From the NCBI GenBank assembly GCA_032433595.1, contig JASWJB010000013.1, positions 124,001 through 188,000 of the forward strand: a stretch of DNA of 64,000 nt. Direction: 5' to 3'. Positions 55,440-64,000 of the stretch are shown here, piece after piece. Made by a program: the position numbers and the translations under genes. Source of the stretch: Conoideocrella luteorostrata. Taxonomy: Eukaryota > Ascomycota > Sordariomycetes > Hypocreales > Clavicipitaceae. Positions within the stretch are counted from its first letter, which is position 1. Each line of letters begins with the position of its first letter. The notes under the pieces are model-generated. The model worked only from the letters and a program-made list of their open reading frames with translations, did no database searches and was not told the DNA's origin.

Positions 55440-58400
55440 GAGCTGGTTTGACACTCTTGAGTCTCTTCTTTGAGTTTGTGGTATGGAAGTGGTTTTTGTT
55501 CAGGTGGTTCCCGAACAATCCAGTACGGTGAAGGGGTGGGCGTGAAGAGAAAGCGATGGCTTAAAGCAAAATGAGAAACTATGAAAAAAAAAAAAGGCTC
55601 TTTGTCAGATAATGTATACTTGAACGGCACTGTTTTTATACGAAGGCAAAATTGGATCTGCTATGGTTGGAAGCGCCAGTCTGTTAGCATGCACATGTTC
55701 GCCCGCATCTTTGCGCACCAGCTACAAGATGCCGCAAACGCTTGATTATCACTGTTACTCTACCTAGTCGCAAAGTAGGAATTGCCGAGCATAATACTCC
55801 AACATGATCTTTACCAGCCATAATTTGACAATCGTTGCGTACACAAGTTCTCGGGTCAAGCTTGGACGCGCCACCTACCTCTGGCTTCATTAGGAAATGC
55901 TGACTGCTACTCGCAGCTTCCTCCACCGTCGTATTTTCCTGGCATGAAAATCATGTGGAAGTAGGCTTGAAAACGGTGATTGTCTTAGCATCTTGAGACT
56001 TGTCTCATAATGCCAATGTGACACACCAACTTGACCCCACGCACCGGATCCATTGGATGTCGATGAACAAATCGCCGCTACTCTAGCTGAGACATGCGCA
56101 ATTGGAATGTTGCCGGCGAAGGGCAAAAGAGACCAGACGTACCCATCACCACTTGCCCAACTGTGCGATACCGCTATCACGGCACGAATCCACTCCCATG
56201 CCTGAATTCCGCGATCAATCTGTACCGAGTACGAGCAAGGAAGCTGAGGAAGGAAAGAAGCTTAGCCTGCGACGTGTGCGATTTATGAATCAATACTCTT
56301 TTGGTACACATGGCGTGATTGTGGCGGCGGCTATTATGGGATGACAGCATCGTGCTCTTTGCAGTGTAGCGCAGCGATGGCAATAAATTACAAGCGCAGG
56401 GGTGGCGATGGCTGTAGAAGCATCCATTTCAGTACTCCGTACAAGGATACTATACTACGGCAGTCGGTGCCTCGCAGCTGAGGCATGTCTGCTTTTTGGG
56501 CCCATTACCGATCTGTCGGGTGGCTCAATGGCCTTGTCGTCGATCTGTGGTGAATCATGTCTGGCTCGAGGCTGCTGCAATGCCATACCGCCCCTCTATG
56601 CATGACGCAGTCTGGTATGTCCGGAGTATACTCCGTAGCGGGGGTGGGGTAATTGAATGACTAGCTGCATCCATCCACCGTTGCACGTTTACTTCCTAGC
56701 TGAAGCTACCCATCATCTAGCACTTAGCTTCTATCCATAGTGCCATCAAAGTGCCGAATTATCATCCAGTGGACGTAGTGGTGCATGTGACATATGATTG
56801 GTGCGGACGAGAAGCTCCTCTTTAAAACAGGTCTTGAGGGCTGGAGTGCCACGAGGAATGAGATGGCTTCATGCTGATTCGGTGTATTGTGAATGAAGGT
56901 GACATTGTGCAAAAGAGGCAGACGTGGCTCTATTAAGACCGCGTCCCATCACCCAGAACAAAACCGACAATGACTTCTTACTGAAAATGACGCATCCTGA
57001 CAGTGAAGTGGCTGCAAGAAACTCGACTCGCCTTGCCGATCATCCTCCCTGGACAGGCAGGCTCCGTTAGGGCACCTACCACGGCCGCATTGATAGCCCC
57101 TGGCGTCTGCACAGTGTTGCAGAGGCTCTTGATGGGGAGCAGCGGAACGGCACGGCCTTCACATGCGCGACCATAATTGCGCAACATGGGTTCTGAGAAG
57201 AGCTCTAGAGGGCAGTGGGAGGGCCATTTGATCGCCGAAAATTATCGCGCCCTCGAAACATGGCAAAGACAGATCAAACGGTTGGTTTGAGTTTATCCCG
57301 ACATCCAGACACGACGGAGACAACGAGACGTAAAAATGGCCATTCGCTCGCACAGACTTCTTCTCCACCTGATCCATTGATCCACTGATCCACTATTGAG
57401 CGTAGCACAACTATTTTAAGCAATAAAACGTCACTTGAGTGCTGCTCGGACGGTGCTCTGGGATATATTACGGCTAGTGGCTCCGGTGGTCTGGGGACAA
57501 GATTTGGCAAGTCAGATCTAAGCATTGACATAACACAATGCATTCTGCAGCGGCTTAAAACAGTCAGGTACCCGGTGCAGACTTTGTACAGTAATACAAG
57601 CGAGGATTCTAATACTAGCTATCACGTACGTTCTATTGCTTAATTACAATGCATGTTGTTACGTAGTGTCATTTTCTATCCTCCTGTTTTTTAGTCACAG
57701 GAGCGATTGAATTTTATAATAGAAAAAAAAAAAAAAAGAGAAGCACCGGCTCTAGCGTTTGAAGAGAGGGAGCTGGAGTACGGAGTACATGTCCGAGCCA
57801 ATGCAAGCGGACATGGGGGCTACAAGGAGAAAAGAGCGACAGTGGAGAAAAAGAATAGCTCGAAGAAAATAAGTCAGGGCTTTCAAACATAAACTATGGT
57901 ATGCATAAACATCATCTGCAGGGACGTGAGTCTAGAAGGCTCCAATAGGTATGTTGAGTAAGGTTTTACCAACATCCAAAAGCGTAGTACTCCGTTGTCT
58001 CCTTGATTCCGTCGGCCTGCATGTACCGCAGACCAGATTTCTCCACCCTTCCCATTTTGGTAATTGGGGACTTCTACAGACCCGCATAGACTGTCGTTGC
58101 AGGTCAGTTAGAAGGAGGGAACACTTGCCGACTACAAACTACCCTTAGCTGCAATTTTCGGATGTCGGTAGACGACACTGAGATGAGCCGCCGCATCCGT
58201 TGGCGAGCACTAGCTGTGCTCATCAGCTGCTTTCCCGTCTTATACTAGCCGTGTTTCCTGGACCAATCCTCGAGCGGCGGCACAACGACCCCAGGAGCGG
58301 AGGGGGACGGACGTGCGCAGAGGCAGCCATGGCGGGCTACAAGCAGGTGCAATTCCGGATGCTCCGGGGAGTCATAATATTGGCTTTTTGACCTTCATAA

Positions 58401-58632
58401 CGCCGACAACTGATGCTATTTTACCTCAAACTTCCTATCCCAAATTTCTGCTTGAATATTAGATATTCATCAGAATAAAGGGCCGTTCTCTCCACCGATA
58501 TATCGACCATAGCCCGGGACCGGCGAGGCCACCAAACCCCTTCGTTCACTGTCTTTTCCGCGCGTACCGTTCGTTAACATCGCAAGCGTAGTATTCTGGT
58601 CTACACTGCTGCACGCTCTATTATTTACTGCC
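55440..58632. other. intergenic region 9
   Basis: 3.2 kb without a supportable gene. It has an A11 run near 55582-55593, an A16 run near 57722-57737 and TACGGAGTA-type motifs at 56432-56442, 56629-56637 and 57779-57788. Open frames at 55684-56180 (-) and 57274-57645 (both strands) lack motifs. Confidence 0.4.
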
Positions 58633-59857
58633 ATGGCATCCAGAGGCTCAATAATTGTTACCGGGGCCAACGGAGGGCTTGGAGCCGCCATCGTATCACA
58701 AATAATCAAATCCCCGGACCTGGCCACAAATTACACCGGCATCTACACAGTCAGAAAAGCAGTAACAGCTACTAAGCTCCAGACGACCCTGAGTAAAGCG
58801 CCCGCTGAGCATCGCCACGAGACTCTGGAAGCGGACTTGGCGTCAATTGCAAGCACCAGGAGCCTGGCTGGAGATATCAACGACCGCGTTAGCAAGGGGG
58901 ACATACCTCCCATTCGAGCACTCATCCTCAATGCAGGGTACCAGGATCACCTCGGTCTAGTCAGTAAAAGCTCTACCAGAATGAGTTGAAAAGTGGATCT
59001 GCTGACAGAGAGGGGCTTGTCTACTAGACTTTGACAGATGACGGCCTGGACCCGACTTGGCAGGTCAACTACCTAGCCAACTTTCTTCTGTCAGTTCTTT
59101 TACTACAGAGCATGGATAAGGATAAGGGACGGATCCTCTTCATTGGTAGTTGGGGCCATGAGTACGTTGATTCCCTCTCCTGTTCATGGCATATCGATGC
59201 TGAAGCTCACACTCATCAAGCGTGGATGATGCTCGAAATGAAATGGGGATGAAGGCATACCAAGACCCTAAATGGAGGAATCTATTCCCCGGACCGGAAC
59301 TTCTCGCAAAGGGGAAATGGAGCACACCACAAGACGACCCCGGAGCGGAGTCCGGCCAGCGACGTTATGGAGCCAGCAAGCTGTGTGCTATCATGCATAT
59401 GTAAGTAGTCCTTTCGTCACGCTTCCTACCTCAACACCATCAGCAGCCTGACACGACTCTTAGGCACGAACTCGCAAGTAGAATTGCTCAAGACCCCCCT
59501 CTATCTAACATTTCAGTTCTTGGGATTGATCCAGGAGCTATGGGGACCGGCCTTGTGCGCCGCAGCACCCTGTTTTTAAGGTTGCTCATGAAGGCAATCC
59601 CGACTATGGCTGCACTCACGGCTGGCTCTAGTCCCAACGCCACGATGCGACCTACAAGCAAGAGTGGCGCCGATGTTATCCGGGCATGCTTCGAGATAGA
59701 AGCTTCTAAGGGGAGGGCTTTGTATCTCAACGGGACGCAGGAGCTGGAGACGGCAAAGGATTCTCGTGACGCGGCGAAGAAAACAGAGCTGTGGAACTAC
59801 GCGTCCAAATTGTCTAATATTAATTCTGGCGATACCGTGCTGCAAAACTGGCAATGA
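58633..59857 (+). CDS. short-chain dehydrogenase/reductase
   Basis: NAD(P)-dependent oxidoreductase with a Rossmann fold. Exons 58633-58959, 59028-59161, 59221-59400 and 59464-59857 (introns 68, 59 and 63 bp) give 344 aa. Cofactor motif VTGANGGLGAAI at residues ~9-20; LILNAGYQ (NAG); WQVNYLANFLL; a Ser-containing strand ILFIGSWGHD; catalytic YGASK (Y-x-x-x-K); then LGIDPGAMGTGL. An insertion between the Ser and Tyr is typical of the WW-domain oxidoreductase/retinol-dehydrogenase-like fungal group. Intron 1 uses the weaker donor GTCAGT. Substrate unknown. It is followed 440 bp on by a convergent methyltransferase. Confidence 0.85.
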
Positions 59858-60298
59858 GTGAGCTGATTAGTCTTGTCTAGTATTCTCTTGCCGCCGTAGA
59901 GTCGGTAACAAATGCAGTTGGAAGGAATTTACGGATTTTCCCCGTCTATACCCATAATAAACAGATTCCGGGTCGTTAATTTTTATGTTTATGTCCTATA
60001 GGACGCCTCGTCATACCTAACTATCCATCATCCATCACTCATCTCGATGTCATGCATTTATTCATCTTGAATACAGCGGAGCATTTAGATCATATTTCAG
60101 CGGAAAATAAAACTAGAAACGTAGCAACGAATGTAACTCAGGATCTCCTCCCTCGAGGCGGCATTTGTTGAGCTGGAAGTCAGACACTCCTGCTGCCCAT
60201 ACATAGAATCCCGGTTAGCTCTCCGCATAGACCATGATATCTAGTTAACTCTCAACATGAGCCGTCTTTAACGAAGATAATGTTCATCAAGTAATCAA
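59858..60298. other. convergent 3' region
   Basis: 440 bp between the dehydrogenase and methyltransferase ends. Nothing else seen. Confidence 0.5.
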
Positions 60299-61180
60299 CT
60301 ATCGCTGTGTCTCAGTTGCCTTCCTGCAGATGGCCACGATGGCAACCATTTCGACGCCAACGCCCGGCGTCCCATCAACCAATGTGACATGCTTTGCAGA
60401 TCGCTCCAAGGCATGCGGCAAAGCCTCCTTGAAAACCCGCTCTTCTTCCTCATTCAATCCCTTCACCAGGCGCATAAAGCTTTGCGCTGCCATATCCGCA
60501 AGTGTCCGGATGTTTGGCCCGGCCCAGTGCACTATGCGAGACTGGATCTCCACTTCCTCAAAACCACCATCCTTCATGATCTGCTCGATATGCGCAGGGT
60601 CAGACCACTTTTCATCAATTGGAAGTCTAACCGGCGCGTCATGCGGCCTAGCAGCTCTCTGTGCAGGATGGACAGCGCCAGCCATGTACCCGAATTTTTC
60701 CCAGCTCGTCACAACGGCAACACCCCCCGGCCTCAGCGTGCGATGCAACTCTCTGACGCCCTGTACGCCATCATCGTAAAAGAGAATGCCCAGGTTTGTG
60801 ATGCTGTGCGTGAATGTCCCGCTAGGAAAGTTGAGACTTTCGCCCCTCATTACCTCAGCGGTAACGCGATCGCTGGGCACGTCCAGAGCAGCAAACTTAG
60901 CTTTAGCTATGTTGACCATGCCCTCTGCTGCGTCGGCAGCATAGATCCGAGGAATCGTGTTGGCGTGGCATCGCCTGATGATTTCTTCGCTGACAATACC
61001 GTTGCCGCAGGCATTATCCAGGATGACGACGTTGGCAGAATCGGCGAGCATGGGTTGCAGCTGTGAGAGATCAAGGACATGGCGGGCAAGTTCGCGAGTG
61101 CAGCCGCCCGTGTTGGCTTCGTACTTTGCTGCATACGCGCTGAAATGCTCGGCGGCACTGAATGGCTCGGTGTCGGCCAT
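60299..61180 (-). CDS. SAM-dependent class I methyltransferase
   Basis: Single-exon cytosolic methyltransferase, 293 aa from the ATG at 61180 (MADTEPFSAAEHFSAYAAKY); upstream in-frame codons have no ATG. Motif I VVILDNACGNGIVSEEII (D-x-x-x-G-x-G), motif II around RIYAADAAEGM, motif III/IV THSITNLGILFYD and post-motif LRPGGVAVVTSWEKF, all in UbiE/COQ5-like order. The C-terminal cap carries WAGPNIRTLADM. Fungal relatives act on many small molecules; the target cannot be named. It lies 440 bp from the dehydrogenase, convergent, and 20 kb from the PKS with the NLR pair between, so it is unlikely to belong to that cluster. Confidence 0.9.
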   Translation of the reverse strand: MADTEPFSAAEHFSAYAAKYEANTGGCTRELARHVLDLSQLQPMLADSANVVILDNACGNGIVSEEIIRRCHANTIPRIYAADAAEGMVNIAKAKFAALDVPSDRVTAEVMRGESLNFPSGTFTHSITNLGILFYDDGVQGVRELHRTLRPGGVAVVTSWEKFGYMAGAVHPAQRAARPHDAPVRLPIDEKWSDPAHIEQIMKDGGFEEVEIQSRIVHWAGPNIRTLADMAAQSFMRLVKGLNEEEERVFKEALPHALERSAKHVTLVDGTPGVGVEMVAIVAICRKATETQR

Positions 61181-62749
61181 CTGGGCTTCTAACTTGGGTA
61201 GCAATTTGATAATGGGATGCTGCGTGAATGATTCCTGGACAAAAAAAGTTCAATTTCGGTTGCGAATTTCGTTGTTATGGGAAGCAACAAGTTCATGCGC
61301 ATTGATGGGAGGAGCTGTGTGAGTGACGATGGATACGGAATTCCTCGTCTGACGGCCTCGTCCAAATCCCCCTACTTATACCGCTGCAATCCGAGACGCT
61401 CTTGTCTCGGATTCCTGCATCGGGCTCAAATCCTTCTCGCACTATCCGTGTAGGCCACACGCACCCGCGTTATGCGACAGTTGTGTGGGTGTTGATGATT
61501 CTGAAAAGTCGCCGACCTTGATGGTGAGCTGCACAGTGGTACACATAAAACCCTGATTGGCTCGGTGACATTTTCCCAGCCAAGAACTGATGTGGATTAC
61601 GCGGGAACTATCCCAAATATCCACACCAGCTTAATGGGATCCTAAAAACCGGAGGGCAGCGCCTCTACTCCGTAGTCCTACTTGCAGCGACGCAGCGGCG
61701 GCTGATTGAACATTTCGTTTAGCAAATGCACCACCATCTCGGTTCCTCACTCGTAGCATAGTGCGGGTAGGGCTCCCGCGCGGTGTTATCCACACGGCAT
61801 CACCGGGAAAGATCATCCCGCAGCTGACTTCACCGTAGGATACAATTGGTTAGGGGACGTGCGCGCGGCGAAGCAGCCTAATGCTTCTGCACTCTTGTCA
61901 GGCAGTGGCTGCAGCGGCACATAGTGCAGTGGATCAGCTGCCCGGCACATCCTGCTGCTGCAAATCCGATTAATTAGCACGTTCAGGAGTTCCGCATAGA
62001 TGTTGACGGCTTTGTTCCCTCGTCCCGTGAACTAGACAACGCAGCTCACAAAAAGCTAAATTGATTGAATTCGGCAACTACTCCAATGCCAAACTCTACG
62101 GCTGATCGAGTATTTACCATATCGCCCGCGCGCTCCACCTCGTAAAATCTTCCCAAACGGGAATGATGGTCTCACTGCCGAAGTCAGGCGGGGCAAGGTG
62201 CATCTCGGCGCTGCATTCAATGAATGGATCGCTCTCGATCGAAACCGTATCATGACTCAAAAATGCAGTACAACCCCGATTAAGAAGATCGCATACTGCT
62301 TAAGTACCTTGCAGTGCATATCGCCAACCGGCATGGATACAACCTCCTCCGCGTGGTTCGGCCGAAGATCTTTGCTCAACGCGCTGACGTGGCATTTTAT
62401 ATGAAATCGTGGCGCCATGCATGCGACGAAACCAGAAATTAACGTAGCATCGCCAACCGGCGAGTTTGCGAATAGATTGAAGAACGGTGCAGGCAGAGAG
62501 TATTCTTGCCGGCTCAGGCACCTGTCATTTTTCGAGCCATTTTTCGCTCATGGCGAAAGATGTATGAGTTTATTTTATCTGGCCCGCATGCTTAAATGGG
62601 CAATTTATATCCGCACATCAAGACACGCCCTGGTCCCGATTATGAGATTAAAATAGTACTTGAACGCTCGGTTAAGAAAAGTCATTGTTGGCCAGGAAAT
62701 AGTCACTTTTTAAGACCACGAGTTCCACTAGCGGCATGCTCATAGCGAC
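61181..62749. other. intergenic region 10
   Basis: 1.6 kb; one TACTCCGTA motif at 61666-61674. Short frames on both strands without motifs. No gene supported. Confidence 0.45.
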
Positions 62750-63468
62750 ATGGAACGCCACCATCTTCAACGCCAACTATCGACATATTATGACGAAATT
62801 TTCACCCCGTTGGTTGTCGACTGTAATGTGGATCTGAGCTTACGGTGTTCATACGGCTCTCTAATGAAGAGTGACAGTCATTGCGGAGAGCTTGAATTTT
62901 CATCAGGACAATCTGCGTGGGAGCCTCTGGCTGATTTGATCTCTGAGCCGGAAAACGACGTCGATCCGTTGGTGGACAACCCTGATTCATGCACATGTGA
63001 TTGCACGGTTTCTGCAGAAATGGCGGTCGTACCTCAAGCAGCATTGATCAGCCATAGCCAAATAAACCAGGACCAACAGGATGCACATCCAGGGAGGCCG
63101 TCACAGAGCCAGCCCACGAAGAACTGCGGACCGGATTCTCCTCGCAAGTCGTCGTTGACACGGTGGCATAGTTTGGTGCACATTCTGGGAACAGAAGCAA
63201 AAGTTGAAAACGAAGTCAGTCTAAATTCATAATCATCATCGTATTCTGCTGTCTAATGAATTAAGAAATTTAGAGGCACGATAAAGATATCAACATGCAT
63301 ATGCCTGAGGAGACCAATCGACCACCACGCTCAAGACTATCCCTGCAACCTTGGTTCTTTGCTAATCTTCCGGCAAAGATCCAGCGGTCCTTTTTGACCT
63401 CAGAGGAGCAGTATGTTGCAAAACGAGACGGAGAAGCCAAGACCTGGCACCTTCGATGTGAGCCGTGA
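62750..63468 (+). CDS. unrecognised two-exon protein
   Basis: Exon 1 62750-63214 and exon 2 63274-63468; the 59-bp intron has donor GTCAGT, a CTAATG branch and acceptor TTTAG; phase 0; 219 aa. The N-terminus MERHHLQRQLSTYYDEIFTP leads to an acidic middle (ISEPENDVDPL, paired Cys CTCDC), a Gln/Ser-rich linker and a basic stretch. Exon 2 gives RPPRSRLSLQPWFFANLPAK followed by FLTSEEQYVAKRDGEAKTWH, clearly protein-like. A GTGAGC just before the stop might be another donor, so the 3' end is uncertain. No signal peptide, helix or known domain seen. Confidence 0.45.
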
Positions 63469-64000
63469 CAGCCACTCGCCTAGAAGATCTAGCCCTGCAA
63501 GGATACTAGTAGTCGCGCTGGTGAAAACAAGATGGAAGACATGGTCCCGGCCACGCCAGTGGTACCACAGGAGAGTACAAATGCTTCAGGTAATTGTTTC
63601 CAAATTATTGCCTGATATACCCCAAAAAATACATTTTTTCGCGTTGAAGAGTGTTAAGTGCTGAATACTCCTTCATAAACTGTCTGTTGAGAAAGTACTC
63701 TTCGTGACGCCATTTCAACGATTTCATCATAGCTCCGGACCGCCGATTTATTCAGTACACTTCTAAATGCACAGAGGGCAGCAATCTAGCAGTATAATGT
63801 ATCGCTCATGAGGCCCAATAGCGCAAATTGTTTTTTTGTCTCCTTCTGTGCTTATTTGACAGAAATGTCTGCTTGGTTCGGAGCAATCCGCGTAGATGTA
63901 GTAGTTGATGGTGTAAGCACACATGTTGATTGCATTGCTTTGGCAAAGTAAATGAGTAGTTGTTATGGCTTGTGCTGGTCGGTTCAATAAGACTGTTGTT
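63469..64000. other. right end of window
   Basis: May contain a further 3' exon of the preceding gene (an open frame with AGENKMEDMVPATPVVPQES near 63517-63580). Otherwise nothing supported. Confidence 0.3.

Noticed and set aside
57361..57645. Open plus-strand stretch with Gly/Ser-rich sequence
   Set aside because: No ATG, no splice partner, and the opposite strand is equally open, so it is likely chance.

Overview
The window is nuclear DNA of a filamentous ascomycete (Pezizomycotina; Sordariomycetes/Hypocreales is my guess, not shown). The signs are short GT-AG introns of about 45-120 bp with fungal branch sites, a Zn2Cys6 regulator, HET-domain genes, fungal STAND (NLR-like) proteins and a highly reducing polyketide synthase (HR-PKS). 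Most genes are multi-exon; I rebuilt exon joins by hand and checked that phases close.

Layout. 0.1-2.3 kb: Zn2Cys6 regulator (-). 3.35-3.7 kb: small two-exon predicted mitochondrial membrane protein (+). 4.8-9.3 kb: a HET-ankyrin gene (-) with a frame break, between directly repeated segments. 9.3-11.4 kb: MFS sugar transporter (-). 11.9-13.0 kb: decayed Mutator-like element with terminal inverted repeats. 13-16.6 kb: mostly non-coding. 16.6-18.0 kb: DOMON/cytochrome b561 protein (-). 19.7-20.4 kb: unrecognised protein (-).

21.3-40.8 kb is a probable secondary-metabolite cluster: acyl-CoA thioesterase-like protein (+), rhodopsin-type seven-helix membrane protein (-), FSH1-family serine hydrolase (+, possible product-release enzyme), 14-helix MFS exporter (-), cytochrome P450 (-) and, sharing the P450's divergent promoter, an HR-PKS with KS-AT-DH-MT-ER-KR-ACP (+). 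The PKS reading frame is broken by an apparent one-base loss inside the AT domain.

41.5-42.2 kb: Rab-type GTPase without a prenylation tail (+). 42.8-51.9 kb: two divergent NLR-like genes, HET-NB-ARC-TPR with a C-terminal ZZ zinc finger (-) and NACHT-ankyrin (+). The second starts with a short Gly/Gln/Asn-rich repeat resembling fungal amyloid signalling motifs. With the HET-ankyrin gene this makes three self/non-self recognition type loci. Ankyrin repeats decay past the stop codon in both ankyrin genes.

52-64 kb is sparse: a relic of an FG-GAP/VCBS protein, a secreted repeat-rich protein (54.0-55.4 kb, +), a short-chain dehydrogenase (58.6-59.9 kb, +), a class I methyltransferase (60.3-61.2 kb, -) and an unrecognised two-exon gene (62.75-63.5 kb, +). 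A nonamer TACGGAGTA/TACTCCGTA recurs through intergenic DNA and in the first intron of the Rab gene. I found no rRNA, tRNA or CRISPR.
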